Notes: generated from the letters alone by a model not told the origin. DNA of 64,000 bases from an uncultured Alphaproteobacteria bacterium (GCA_937903135.1 CALDAH010000028.1:4153-68152), one strand, 5' to 3'. Positions 26,291 to 34,851 are shown, numbered from the stretch's first letter. Translations and numbers: made by a program.

Positions 26291-27625
26291 ATGACTATTT
26301 TTAATTTATATCACAAAATCATCGTGGTTATATCTCTGTTCATGGTATGCGGGTGCGCGTCACAGCAATCTAATTCCCCGCAATACGATACTGTAACGGT
26401 CATAGATAACCTGGTAATTGATGAAAACGCTGTTCCGATTTTCCCGAAAAAGGCCGCACTGACGACCGATACCGCACGTCGGTTTTCAATTGATCTGCCA
26501 AAACGATGCCGCGTGGATTGGAATAACCAAAGTGTCGTATCCGTCGTCCCAGAGGAAAAGATTGAAATCGTTCGTTTATCCGTTGGTGACCCAATGCCCG
26601 CGTTAAATGTATCTGATTATGAATTCAAAGAACTAACCGTTCGCCAGGCATTGGATAAATTACTGGACGGGACAGATATATCCGTAATAGAAGACGAAGA
26701 TTTATATGAAAAAATTACGGGAACAATTACATCCGGGCAGCTATCCGATGCCGTTGAATTAATGGCAAAGATGGGCCGCGTTTATTATTCATACGATGCC
26801 GCCGCCGGCGAGATTCATCTCTCGCATCGTGCGAAATGGATGATAAAGATGCCAAAGGATGAAACGATTATCATGGCACTGTTGGATGCAATGCACGGGG
26901 CGGATATGCGTAATCTTTTGGTTAACTGGCAGGATAAAACCGTTGTATTCGAAGGGAATTATCAAACCGAACGCGAGGTCGCAAAAATAATATCAGATAT
27001 ATCATCTAAGAAGTATATGATTGCATGGGATATTGATGTTTATCGCGTATACCCGCGTACGGATAACCCGATCGTTTGGATGAACCTGCTGCCGGCATTC
27101 GGGGATAAAAATGTAAAGATGTCCATCCCGGGCGTCGTCGGACGTGCGCTGGTGGTAAGCCCAGAGATTAATACAAAAACATTACAAGAATTTCTGCACC
27201 AGCAGGCAAATGTTGTCCTGATCTCGCAGGGGACATTTGCGATTCCGAACGGATGGCAGTCAAGATTTGATATCGGCCAATGCGGCAAAGAAGAACGCCT
27301 GGAAACCGATTTAATAATCGGGGCAACGGGGACGTACGGTAACTTTGGCGGGTATAAGAAAATTGATGCGAAAATTGTTCTGCGTACAACCGGCGGTGAA
27401 CTATCGTCGTTTAATATCCCGTCAAGTGTTGGTGATAATTATGTAATTATCGGTATCCCAACGCATTCATTTGTAACAACGCCGGAAACACTGGTTTCCC
27501 CGTTCGCGGAACTGGTTGTATTTATGTCACCACGCGTGATATCAATCGTTGATCCGGCAGATGTACCGACAAATGCTTTAACCCCACTGGCCGGGGACGC
27601 GCTGCGCGCATTTTTAAGTGAATAA
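26291..27625 (+). CDS. Secretin-family outer-membrane lipoprotein (PilN-like)
   Basis: 444 aa. The lipobox is in VCGCAS (Cys near residue 22). A secretin N-domain is seen as LTVRQALDKLLDGTDISV (about residues 117-134), followed by a second alpha/beta repeat (KTVVFEGNYQTEREVAKIISDI). The C-terminal half has the secretin beta core: RTTGGELSSFNIPSSVG and the closing LVVFMSPRVISI, equivalent to the family's L-x-I-x-x-T-P-R-I-V. R64-type pilus secretins (PilN) are lipoproteins, so this is the likely outer-membrane pore for the PilO2-P-Q-R machine at 129-4794. It is shorter than typical PilN (about 560 aa). Confidence 0.72.
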   Translation: MTIFNLYHKIIVVISLFMVCGCASQQSNSPQYDTVTVIDNLVIDENAVPIFPKKAALTTDTARRFSIDLPKRCRVDWNNQSVVSVVPEEKIEIVRLSVGDPMPALNVSDYEFKELTVRQALDKLLDGTDISVIEDEDLYEKITGTITSGQLSDAVELMAKMGRVYYSYDAAAGEIHLSHRAKWMIKMPKDETIIMALLDAMHGADMRNLLVNWQDKTVVFEGNYQTEREVAKIISDISSKKYMIAWDIDVYRVYPRTDNPIVWMNLLPAFGDKNVKMSIPGVVGRALVVSPEINTKTLQEFLHQQANVVLISQGTFAIPNGWQSRFDIGQCGKEERLETDLIIGATGTYGNFGGYKKIDAKIVLRTTGGELSSFNIPSSVGDNYVIIGIPTHSFVTTPETLVSPFAELVVFMSPRVISIVDPADVPTNALTPLAGDALRAFLSE

Positions 27626-27639
27626 GGATATAGATTAAG

Positions 27640-28893
27640 ATGTTTTCTAAACTAGAACGTAAAATTGCATTCAGATATATGTGGGCGAAAAAACGCGGGT
27701 TTGGTTCTGTGATCTCGTGGGTGTCGCTAATTGGCATAATGCTAGGGGTCGCGACGCTGATCGTCGTTATGTCGGTTATGGGGGGATTTCATGATACGCT
27801 GCTGTCGCGTATTGTCGGGATGAACGGTCACGTGGTTGTATATCACCAGGATGGCGCGATTACCGATTATGATTTCTTGGTTGATAAAATGCGGCAAAAC
27901 AAGGTCGTCGCCGCGAACGCGGTTGGAATTGTTCCGATCGCCGAAGGGCAGGTTATGGTAACCGCCAACGGGAATAATTCCGGTGCAATGATCCGTGGTA
28001 TTCGTATGCCGGATTTAATTGCAAAAACACACGCCGGAACACGTATTTACGGTAAATCATTGGATAAAATATCCGACGGGGAATTGGTTGCCGGCAACAG
28101 CTTAAACCGCGCGCTTGGCGTTACGATGGGGGATAAGGTTTCACTTGTATCGGCAAATGGTGCAACGCCAACGCCATTTGGGACTATGCCGCGAATAATG
28201 TCATATCCGGTTATGTCGTCGTTTTTTATGGGCATGTATGAATATGATTCCGGGTATATATTTATGCCCCTTGAAACGGCCCAGAAATATTTAAATATCG
28301 GAAATGCCGTAACGCATATTGATATATTTTTAAAAGACCCCGAGGATACAACCGCCGTTCGCGATGCATTGTCGCGTTTGTTGCCGGACGGGTTTGTTGT
28401 CCGTGATTGGCGGGATTTAAACAGTGGCTTTGTCGGCGCGCTGCAGGTTGAATCTAATGTTATGTTTTTAATATTAATGTTAATTGTAATCGTTGCTGCG
28501 TTTAATATCGTATCGTCGCTGGTTATGTTGGTGAAAGATAAATCAAAAGATATCGCCGTTCTGCGAACGTTCGGGGTATCACGTCGTTCAATGATGAAAA
28601 TATTCATTTTATCGGGAACAAGTATCGGCGCAATCGGGGCATTTTTCGGGACTGTATTCGGCGTATTGATCGCGATATATATTGAACCAATCCGTCGCGC
28701 GGTTCAGGTAATAACCGGCCGTGATTTATTCCCTGCGGAATTATATTATTTATCGGAATTACCGTCAAAGCTAATTCCGACAACAGTTATTGGCATTGCA
28801 TTACTCGCGATATTACTATCGTTTCTGGCAACGCTTTACCCCGCATGGAAAGCGGCAAATACCGACCCCGTTGATGTGCTGCGAAATGAATAA
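27640..28893 (+). CDS. lolC: Lipoprotein-releasing ABC transporter permease LolC/LolE
   Basis: 417 aa. It has the MacB/LolC architecture: transmembrane helix 1 near residues 25-47 (GSVISWVSLIGIMLGVATLIVVMSV region), a large periplasmic domain, and three C-terminal helices (about 270-300, 318-345, 380-405) in an FtsX domain. The N-terminal EFIVALRYMRARR-like element appears as KIAFRYMWAKKRGF. Only one permease gene is present, as in Alphaproteobacteria, where a LolC/E hybrid probably acts as a homodimer. With LolD, 13 nt downstream, it extracts outer-membrane lipoproteins from the inner membrane and hands them to LolA. Confidence 0.93.
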   Translation: MFSKLERKIAFRYMWAKKRGFGSVISWVSLIGIMLGVATLIVVMSVMGGFHDTLLSRIVGMNGHVVVYHQDGAITDYDFLVDKMRQNKVVAANAVGIVPIAEGQVMVTANGNNSGAMIRGIRMPDLIAKTHAGTRIYGKSLDKISDGELVAGNSLNRALGVTMGDKVSLVSANGATPTPFGTMPRIMSYPVMSSFFMGMYEYDSGYIFMPLETAQKYLNIGNAVTHIDIFLKDPEDTTAVRDALSRLLPDGFVVRDWRDLNSGFVGALQVESNVMFLILMLIVIVAAFNIVSSLVMLVKDKSKDIAVLRTFGVSRRSMMKIFILSGTSIGAIGAFFGTVFGVLIAIYIEPIRRAVQVITGRDLFPAELYYLSELPSKLIPTTVIGIALLAILLSFLATLYPAWKAANTDPVDVLRNE

Positions 28894-28906
28894 AGGATAA
28901 AAAATA

Positions 28907-29617
28907 ATGGCGAATATATTAAATTCTTTGTCAAAAGTATCACGAGATGACGTCGTTTTATCCGTTCGTGATATTAAAAAAACCTTTATGGAAGGCGGCC
29001 AGCCATTACATATCCTTCGCGGTGGTGGTTTTGATCTGCATCGCGGTGAAATTATCGCCATGGTCGGCGCGTCCGGGTCGGGAAAATCTACGCTTTTGCA
29101 GTGCGTCGGATTATTGGATAAACCGACGGCGGGCAGTATTTTAATCGCCGGGATGCCCGTTCAGAAAATGGACGATGAAATGCGTACGCGAATACGCCGT
29201 GATAAAATCGGATTTGTATATCAGCGACATAATCTGCTATCGGATTTTACAGCGATTGAAAATGTTATGCTGCCAATGCTGGCCGCGGGGATGGAATCAG
29301 ATGCCGCCACGGCCCGTGCAATGAAATTACTGCGTGCTGCAAATGTTGCACATCGTGCATCGCATCTCCCGGGCGAGATGTCAGGCGGGGAACAACAACG
29401 AACAGCTGTTGCGCGTGCGCTGGCGAATACCCCGGATATATTACTGGCCGATGAACCAACCGGCAGCCTGGATCCGGCACATGCCACGGCCGTATTTGAT
29501 TTGCTTTTGGATTTGGTTCGCAAAAATAAAATGGCAATGTTATTTGTAACGCACGATATGAATCTGGCCGCGCGGGCGGACCGAACAATTACAATAACCA
29601 ACGGAATTGTAAAATAA
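28907..29617 (+). CDS. lolD: Lipoprotein-releasing system ATP-binding protein LolD
   Basis: 236 aa. Walker A GASGSGKST, Q-loop VYQRHNLL, signature MSGGEQQR (MSGGE in place of LSGGQ, common in this subgroup), Walker B ILLADEPTGSLD, and the switch His in VTHD. It is the ATPase partner of the LolC/E permease immediately upstream. The ribosome binding site is AAAGGA. Confidence 0.95.
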   Translation: MANILNSLSKVSRDDVVLSVRDIKKTFMEGGQPLHILRGGGFDLHRGEIIAMVGASGSGKSTLLQCVGLLDKPTAGSILIAGMPVQKMDDEMRTRIRRDKIGFVYQRHNLLSDFTAIENVMLPMLAAGMESDAATARAMKLLRAANVAHRASHLPGEMSGGEQQRTAVARALANTPDILLADEPTGSLDPAHATAVFDLLLDLVRKNKMAMLFVTHDMNLAARADRTITITNGIVK

Positions 29618-29638
29618 TATAAATATAGGAGAGAGAAA

Positions 29639-30370
29639 ATGGCAAAACCGCAAATTAAAAACAAAGAATCGCAAACTGTTATAATCGGCTGCAGCCGTCG
29701 TCATAAAATAATAGGGGCGTTCGCATTACTGGGGTTGTTTATATGCGGATTAATGGTTGGCATCGCGATAAAAAGCGATGAAAATAAAAATATATCCACG
29801 CCCGATACGGTGCAAACCGACGATCCGGATCGCCCGGTATGTGCGGTCATAGAAGAAATGATGCATGGATGGCTATACCCCGAATCCAGTATAAATATGG
29901 ATGATCATAATCAAAATATTAAAACATATTCAATACTTCTGGAAAAGGGTTGTCCGGAAAACGCCGATATATATCGCGAAGGGATTGAACGCGAACAGGC
30001 GATATTATCCGCACTGCAAACAGTCCCGAATGATACAACATGCGTCGAGATAGAAACTTTATTAATGCCGTACAATCAAAGAATGCAAAGCGCGTATGAC
30101 TACATAGAACGGGCACAGCGATATACTCGCCTCTCCGAGGTTGGATGCCCCAAAAACACCCAGAAATATCGGGAAATGGCGGCACATGATCTGGAAATTG
30201 CACGTGCCATTAATGATGACATGGAGACCTCTACCGCAGAGGAGATAATTGAAACCTATAAGCGTTTAAATATGCAGGCGGCCGCGACGGATTTTTTAAA
30301 CAAGATCAAGAAACTAACCAACCCGGCCATTGATTTTATCATAGAAATGGAAAAGATAATTAATGAATAA
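29639..30370 (+). CDS. Membrane-anchored protein with duplicated Cys-containing helical repeat
   Basis: 243 aa. A basic N-terminus and one transmembrane helix (about residues 27-47) anchor a periplasmic domain. Two copies of one unit follow, at about 68-118 and 126-190. Each opens with C-x-x-I-E and ends with a GCPEN or GCPKN element followed by a YRE helix (DIYREGIEREQ; QKYREMAAHDLE). The paired Cys in each copy probably form a disulfide. No family recognised. The ribosome binding site is AGGAGAGAG. It overlaps the next gene by 8 bp and follows lolD by 21 nt. Confidence 0.78.
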   Translation: MAKPQIKNKESQTVIIGCSRRHKIIGAFALLGLFICGLMVGIAIKSDENKNISTPDTVQTDDPDRPVCAVIEEMMHGWLYPESSINMDDHNQNIKTYSILLEKGCPENADIYREGIEREQAILSALQTVPNDTTCVEIETLLMPYNQRMQSAYDYIERAQRYTRLSEVGCPKNTQKYREMAAHDLEIARAINDDMETSTAEEIIETYKRLNMQAAATDFLNKIKKLTNPAIDFIIEMEKIINE

Positions 30371-30905
30371 AATATCATATAAAATTTGTGTAATATTATC
30401 TCTCGCTGTTCTGGTATTCCCGGCATATCCCGATGATGCGCCGTCGGTTGCGGAACGGACTAACTGTGCAGAGATTAATGCCGAGATTTTATCATTATCA
30501 TCTGTTGAAAATCCCGATAGCGAACAATTGGCGGACATAGAAAAAATGCAGGCGATCTATCGTCGCGATTGTATAAAGCGTGCCGGTGGTCGCATAGCAT
30601 CCGGGCGCGGGAATGTTGTTCGCACGATGCCGGAAACCGATGCCGCCGATGCAGAAAAAACGGATCTAGATGACGCCGATAGTAATGCGCCCACAGATGC
30701 GCCATCGGCGATGCCGGCCGATGATAATTCATCACCCATCCTCTCGCCCGCGCAGGTAATTGCAAATCTGGAATCGGGGCTTTGTGCGGATGGGACTGCG
30801 CCAAATCGCTTTGGCTGCTGCGCCGGTGAAATATTCAAAGACATCGGGGATTTAGTTTTTGCATGCTGTGCAGAAAACGGCGAATGCTTTCCGCCAATGA
30901 AATAA
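30363..30905 (+). CDS. Exported Cys-rich hypothetical protein
   Basis: 180 aa with a signal peptide ending near residue 23 (VFPAYP). The first domain (about residues 34-74) has C-x-x-I-N and RRDC about 35 residues apart, echoing the C-x-x-I-E unit of the upstream protein. An acidic, Asp/Ala/Pro-rich linker (about 90-130) joins it to a C-terminal Cys cluster (about 138-178) with GLCADGT, FGCCAGE, FACCAEN and CFPPMK. Six Cys in about 40 residues suggest a disulfide knot. It is translationally coupled to the preceding gene. Likely periplasmic or surface; function unknown. Confidence 0.78.
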   Translation: MNKISYKICVILSLAVLVFPAYPDDAPSVAERTNCAEINAEILSLSSVENPDSEQLADIEKMQAIYRRDCIKRAGGRIASGRGNVVRTMPETDAADAEKTDLDDADSNAPTDAPSAMPADDNSSPILSPAQVIANLESGLCADGTAPNRFGCCAGEIFKDIGDLVFACCAENGECFPPMK

Positions 30906-30924
30906 CGCGGCGTGTAATAAATGC

Positions 30925-30952
30925 TTGCTTTTGGTGAAAATTGGTATATAAT
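30925..30952 (+). promoter_or_regulatory. Promoter of the tRNA-Gly/tRNA-Tyr unit
   Basis: TTGCTT (30925-30930), 16-bp spacer and TATAAT (30947-30952), 20 nt before tRNA-Gly. Confidence 0.75.
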
Positions 30953-30972
30953 CACTGGGCTTTGAATTTGTT

Positions 30973-31047
30973 GCGGGCATAGTACAAAGGCTAGTATGCA
31001 AGCCTTCCAAGCTTGAAATGCGGGTTCGATTCCCGCTGCCCGCACCA
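30973..31047 (+). tRNA. tRNA-Gly (UCC anticodon)
   Basis: 75 nt with encoded CCA. The acceptor GCGGGCA pairs with TGCCCGC. Anticodon stem CAAGC/GCTTG has loop CTTCCAA, giving UCC, and the T loop is canonical TTCGATT. It is followed 5 nt later by tRNA-Tyr. Confidence 0.93.
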
Positions 31048-31052
31048 AGATT

Positions 31053-31139
31053 GGGCGTGCGCCGGAGTTGGAGAGCCGGGGCAGACTGTAAATCTGTTGG
31101 CTTAAGCCTGAGCTGGTTCGAATCCAGCCACTCCCACCA
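31053..31139 (+). tRNA. tRNA-Tyr (GUA anticodon) with atypical acceptor and position 8
   Basis: 87 nt class II tRNA with a long variable arm (GGCTTAAGCC core), T loop TTCGAAT and encoded CCA. Anticodon stem GCAGA/TCTGT has loop CTGTAAA, giving GUA. The acceptor GGGCGTG pairs with CACTCCC except for a C4-U69 mismatch, and the next base, position 8, is C instead of the nearly universal U8. Both oddities fall within five bases. Confidence 0.88.
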
Positions 31140-31146
31140 GGAAATG

Positions 31147-31171
31147 CCGACCCGTATGGGTCGGTGTTTTT
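31147..31171 (+). terminator. Terminator after tRNA-Tyr
   Basis: A 7-bp stem ccgaccc (31147-31153) with gggtcgg (31158-31164), followed by TGTTTTT. Confidence 0.9.
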
Positions 31172-31452
31172 ATTTTGCGTAACATGAAACTTGGCGTATA
31201 TGTTGGATAATAGCATACGCAAATCTGTGCTTTTTTAAGATAAAATCGCAAATTTTTTATAAAAATAAATCTGATGAATTTCAGTCTATATTCAATCACA
31301 GGTTGTGCAGGTCTGGCGGGCATGTGAAAAAATCATATGGCGATGGTTAGCATATGTTTATTGATTTTACCGGTTTATTGTGATTATTAAATTGTCCGAT
31401 TATTAGCAATTAATTTACAAAGGTTTTTTTCAAGCCTATGTGATAAAAATTG
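31172..31452. other. AT-rich intergenic region without a supported gene
   Basis: About 280 nt, strongly AT-rich, between the tRNA-Tyr terminator and the VanX-like gene. No ORF with a ribosome binding site, no strong hairpin and no repeat were seen. It presumably holds upstream promoter sequence for the VanX-like gene. Confidence 0.5.
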
Positions 31453-31461
31453 TGATATAAT
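31453..31461 (+). promoter_or_regulatory. Extended -10 promoter giving a leaderless VanX-like mRNA
   Basis: TG-a-TATAAT (31453-31461) ends 7 nt before the ATG at 31469. A transcription start at about 31468-31469 would make the mRNA leaderless; no ribosome binding site is present. Confidence 0.6.
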
Positions 31462-31468
31462 TATTGTT

Positions 31469-32212
31469 ATGAAAACCGCTATTATCAGAATTTATTTGGA
31501 ATATATCAGATATCGCATGGGGCTGCGCAGTTCAATACCTGCGTATTTTATTAATAAAATATGTGTAAATGCACTCGGGACGTCGTTGGTTAATATTATT
31601 AATGACGATATGTTTTGTTTTGATGATTCTGTTAAACGTCGTGGTGTATTTTTGGTTCGCGCTGATTTAGTGCCAATGCTGCATGCCGCATCCCGCGCGC
31701 TGCCGGCGGGGTATAGATTATTTTTCTATCACGGATATCGTCCGCGTTTATATCAATGGGTTTTATGGCTGCAGAAGATTAACGCGGCGCGATCCGCGAA
31801 TCCCGGTATGCCGGATGCAGATATAGAAAGGGATGTCCGTGCAACCGTTGCGTGTCCGAAAAATGGATATGGCCCGCATCAGACGGGCGGGGCGGTTGAT
31901 GTAACGATTGTTGACTGTAATGGCGTGCAATTGGATATGGGGACTGCGCCGTTGCATCTGGGCATAGAAAGCGTTATGAATTATAAAAACATAACCCCGG
32001 TGCAGCGAAATAATCGTAAAATATTGGCGTCTGCGATGCAGCAGGCGGGTTTTAATAACTACCCGGCGGAATGGTGGCATTGGTCGTACGGTGATCAGAT
32101 GTGGGCGGCATATCAGCATAAACCGTTCGCAATATACGGCGAGGTGGAATCGCCATTGTATATTTTAACCGACGAAGAAAAACAGATATTGGCTCAGAAT
32201 AAAATTATTTAG
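31469..32212 (+). CDS. D-alanyl-D-alanine dipeptidase (VanX/DdpX, peptidase M15D)
   Basis: 247 aa. The zinc ligands are visible in GPHQTGGAVDVTIVD (His and Asp of the H-x6-D motif) and EWWHWSYGD (His), with the catalytic Glu in the same WWHW segment. The substrate-side Arg is in FYHGYRPRLYQ. VanX-type enzymes cleave D-Ala-D-Ala; in Gram-negative bacteria they usually recycle peptidoglycan dipeptide rather than give glycopeptide resistance. No vanH, vanA or two-component genes are nearby. There is no signal peptide, so it is probably cytoplasmic. The first 40 residues are family-atypical. Confidence 0.85.
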   Translation: MKTAIIRIYLEYIRYRMGLRSSIPAYFINKICVNALGTSLVNIINDDMFCFDDSVKRRGVFLVRADLVPMLHAASRALPAGYRLFFYHGYRPRLYQWVLWLQKINAARSANPGMPDADIERDVRATVACPKNGYGPHQTGGAVDVTIVDCNGVQLDMGTAPLHLGIESVMNYKNITPVQRNNRKILASAMQQAGFNNYPAEWWHWSYGDQMWAAYQHKPFAIYGEVESPLYILTDEEKQILAQNKII

Positions 32213-32221
32213 AAACATCGT

Positions 32222-32372
32222 ATCTCAGAGAAATTAATATCGCTAATAATTCCCGCGTGCGCATTAAATCGCGTGGACAATAATTACGTTATTTAGACTT
32301 TGGGCAGAATAAACGCGCACGGGGATTTTGCATAATAATTCAACCGTGGGTTGAAAGCGTGCTGAGAAGTAG
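32222..32372. other. Structured intergenic region between VanX-like and lpoA genes
   Basis: About 190 nt between convergent stops. tctcag (about 32223) can pair with ctgaga (about 32362). Inside are a long hairpin (ccc-cgtgcgc near 32252 with gcgcacg-ggg near 32313) and a perfect 7-bp hairpin ttcaacc/ggttgaa (32339-32355). This resembles a three-way junction. No T-tract, promoter or known RNA signature was identified. Confidence 0.3.
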
Positions 32373-32400
32373 TGCGTATGCGTCATGCGGGCGGGGCGGA

Positions 32401-34020
32401 TTATTCTTCTATTTCTATGCTGTCTATGTAGGTTTTGCTGATGCTTTCAAGTGATACCGGCTGAAAATCCGGGTCTGTGATTATGTCACTGTCATCCTCG
32501 GGCAGGATGGATATAACCGTCGGACGCGGGCTCGCATCGGGCGTGGTCGTTGCGTTCGCACCATATGTTTTTGACCGATACTTTGATCGCAGCCGTTCCG
32601 GAATCTGGATATAATTCATCGGATTTATTCCCGGTGTTTCCAATGCCATCGCACGGGCCGGCGTAATATGACGCTGTTCAATATTATATAATGGCGTCAT
32701 GAAATTAGTTGCCGCTGGCTTTATATCACGCGGCGTGCCTGATCCGTTTAATTCCACAATACGCATCGCGCGTTCGTTATCCCCCGTCGGGCGCAGGCGA
32801 ATTAAGCCATCCATACCCATATATCCGCTGGGGTTTAGCAGATATGCCGCATTTGATTTATCCGAGTTTAGCATCCCGATTGCCATATTCGCCGCGTCAT
32901 ATCCAAACGTTGCCAACCGGGACGGCGTCCCCCCTGCGATTTGGTCATAGAGGTTAGCAAATTCTGCATTTATTTCCGGCAGCGTTGCAAACTTTGCCCC
33001 GGACATTGTAAAATCAGATGCGATATCCGATCCGTCCCAGACGGCCGTGCCATAAAATCGTGCGTCACGTGCCCCGACCCCGTAATAGCGCATAAACGAC
33101 GCCAGGCTTTTTGTATCATCGCCCGAGCCTAGGAATAAAACCGCGTCATATGGGACGGGCCCTAATGTATCGTTTTTAGATAGTCGGTCAAGTTGCCGCG
33201 TTAGATTTGATTTTTCAATCGCGGTTAGACGTTCGTTTGTTAATATATCCGATAATATCTCACGCGCACGGTTATTCGCGGCCACGCGTGCCGTATTCAT
33301 CGTCGCCGCAGACGTTGTGTTTTTTATAGAATCCGCATCCTTTTCGGTATAGAAAAATACACCGGATACCTGGATATCATATATGGCGGCGGCGGCGCGT
33401 GCTGTGCCCGCCATTAATCGGCCCGATTGCGTGTCCGGGGCGAATATTATAAATTGGCGAACATGGTCGGACTGCATTTCTTTTACGATCGCCTCGACAC
33501 TATTGGTTGGCATCAGCGCCATTGTCATAACGCCATTGCCGACGGCCGTGGCGTCGGATGTAAATGATAACACCGGCATCTGTTCCGGTTTTGCCGTACG
33601 TACCGCGCGCGCATCACCGGCGAACAGTGGCCCGATAATAATATCCGGCATCGTCTGCAGTGCCCGGGTGATTTCCGCACCGCCGTCGGCCGCGCTGTCA
33701 TAAAACGTTACCGCCAGATTTTGCGGCGCACGCTGCAGTACGGCCATTTCAATTGATGTCCGTATTGCCCGGCCGGCCGATGCCCCGTTGCCAGATAGCG
33801 GCAGCAAAACCGCCATATGACGCGCGGCGGTGGGCGTCATATTATCAGAGGCCGATATAATATCCACGGCCGTGCCGTATTGCATCTGGGCGGGCGTTCC
33901 CGCGTCCGCGTTGTCGTATTCAACGCGCCATTTGCCATCCGGGGTGGATACGCATCCCGATAATGTAAACAGAACCGAACAAATCCCAAAAAATTTATTT
34001 ATAGACATTGAAAAATCCAT
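32401..34020 (-). CDS. lpoA: LpoA-like penicillin-binding-protein activator lipoprotein
   Basis: 539 aa. The lipobox is in LFTLSGCVS, followed by a linker and then a periplasmic binding-protein fold of the Leu/Ile/Val-binding type: HMAVLLPLSGNGASAG, PDIIIGPLFAGDARAV and VLSFTSDATAVGNGV. The C-terminal tail is disordered and acidic. LpoA stimulates PBP1A from the outer membrane; members outside Gammaproteobacteria share only the binding-protein domain. The divergent position beside rsmI is the same neighbourhood as yraL-lpoA in Enterobacteria. Start at 34020 or 34008 (MSINKFF); neither has a good ribosome binding site. Confidence 0.75.
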   Translation of the reverse strand: MDFSMSINKFFGICSVLFTLSGCVSTPDGKWRVEYDNADAGTPAQMQYGTAVDIISASDNMTPTAARHMAVLLPLSGNGASAGRAIRTSIEMAVLQRAPQNLAVTFYDSAADGGAEITRALQTMPDIIIGPLFAGDARAVRTAKPEQMPVLSFTSDATAVGNGVMTMALMPTNSVEAIVKEMQSDHVRQFIIFAPDTQSGRLMAGTARAAAAIYDIQVSGVFFYTEKDADSIKNTTSAATMNTARVAANNRAREILSDILTNERLTAIEKSNLTRQLDRLSKNDTLGPVPYDAVLFLGSGDDTKSLASFMRYYGVGARDARFYGTAVWDGSDIASDFTMSGAKFATLPEINAEFANLYDQIAGGTPSRLATFGYDAANMAIGMLNSDKSNAAYLLNPSGYMGMDGLIRLRPTGDNERAMRIVELNGSGTPRDIKPAATNFMTPLYNIEQRHITPARAMALETPGINPMNYIQIPERLRSKYRSKTYGANATTTPDASPRPTVISILPEDDSDIITDPDFQPVSLESISKTYIDSIEIEE

Positions 34021-34056
34021 TTTATTTTGTATCATTTTACTATAAAAGGAAAACGA

Positions 34057-34851
34057 ATGCAAACCGGGCTTTATATTGTTGGAACGCCAATAGGAAATAT
34101 GTCGGATATGTCACCGCGGGCGATTGATGTTTTGCGTACGGTGGATTTAATCGCGGCCGAGGATACACGTGTATTTGGAAAGATCGCGGCCCGTTTTGAT
34201 ATTAAAACGCCACGCGTCGCATGTCACGAGCATAATGAACGTGATGTCATACCGGATTTAATTGAAAAGATTCAGTCGGGGATGTCGGTCGCTGTCGTAT
34301 CTGATGCCGGAATGCCGGGGGTAAGCGATCCCGGTTTTCGTATTGTTCGGGCCGCACGTGATGCGAATGTGCCGGTATTTGTTGTCCCCGGGCCGACGGC
34401 TGTGATATCGGCGTTGGTATTATCAGGATTCCCGACGGATCGGTTTACGTTCTGTGGTTTTCTTGATGAAAAAAAATTGGCCGCCGATAATAAGCTGCGT
34501 CATACATTGGTTTATTATGAAAGCCCTAATCGGGTAATGGCAACGATTGCGGCGATGGCCCGCGTTATGCCTGAACGAAAAATCGCAATAGTACGCGAGA
34601 TTACAAAAATCTATGAACAGACCATAATCGGGTATCCGGCGGATTTAATGCACATAGAACCGCCCCGCGGCGAGATTGTTATTGTTGTATCCCCCGCGCC
34701 CGAGCATAAAATGTCAGATTCCGAAATCGCTGATATTGTAAATGATATTGCGGCGACGTCTATGAAATCTGCGGCGGCGGATTTGGCGGCACGCGCGGGG
34801 ATTTCAAAAAAAGATGCATATCGGCGTCTGTTAAACAAGGGGGAAAAATGA
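34057..34851 (+). CDS. rsmI: 16S rRNA (cytidine(1402)-2'-O)-methyltransferase RsmI
   Basis: 264 aa, tetrapyrrole-methylase fold. GLYIVGTPIGNMSDMSPRA at the N-terminus, AEDTRVFGK, SDAGMPGVSDPG and VVPGPTAVISALVLSG are the family motifs that bind S-adenosylmethionine. It modifies C1402 of 16S rRNA in the decoding centre. ATG at 34057 has AAAGGA 8 nt upstream; the upstream in-frame start at 34027 does not. Its stop overlaps engB by 4 bp (ATGA). Confidence 0.95.
   Translation: MQTGLYIVGTPIGNMSDMSPRAIDVLRTVDLIAAEDTRVFGKIAARFDIKTPRVACHEHNERDVIPDLIEKIQSGMSVAVVSDAGMPGVSDPGFRIVRAARDANVPVFVVPGPTAVISALVLSGFPTDRFTFCGFLDEKKLAADNKLRHTLVYYESPNRVMATIAAMARVMPERKIAIVREITKIYEQTIIGYPADLMHIEPPRGEIVIVVSPAPEHKMSDSEIADIVNDIAATSMKSAAADLAARAGISKKDAYRRLLNKGEK

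Noticed and set aside
28047..28607. A 186-codon minus-strand ORF inside lolC
   Set aside because: lolC is well conserved, and the antisense frame has no family features or start signal.
30557..31222. A 221-codon minus-strand ORF
   Set aside because: It runs antisense through tRNA-Tyr, tRNA-Gly and the Cys-rich gene; the peptide contains the GIEPA/SGWIRT-type residues produced by antisense tRNA translation.
31469..32212. VanX-like protein as a vancomycin-resistance locus
   Set aside because: No vanH, vanA, vanR or vanS neighbours; a recycling dipeptidase is the more likely role in a Gram-negative cell.
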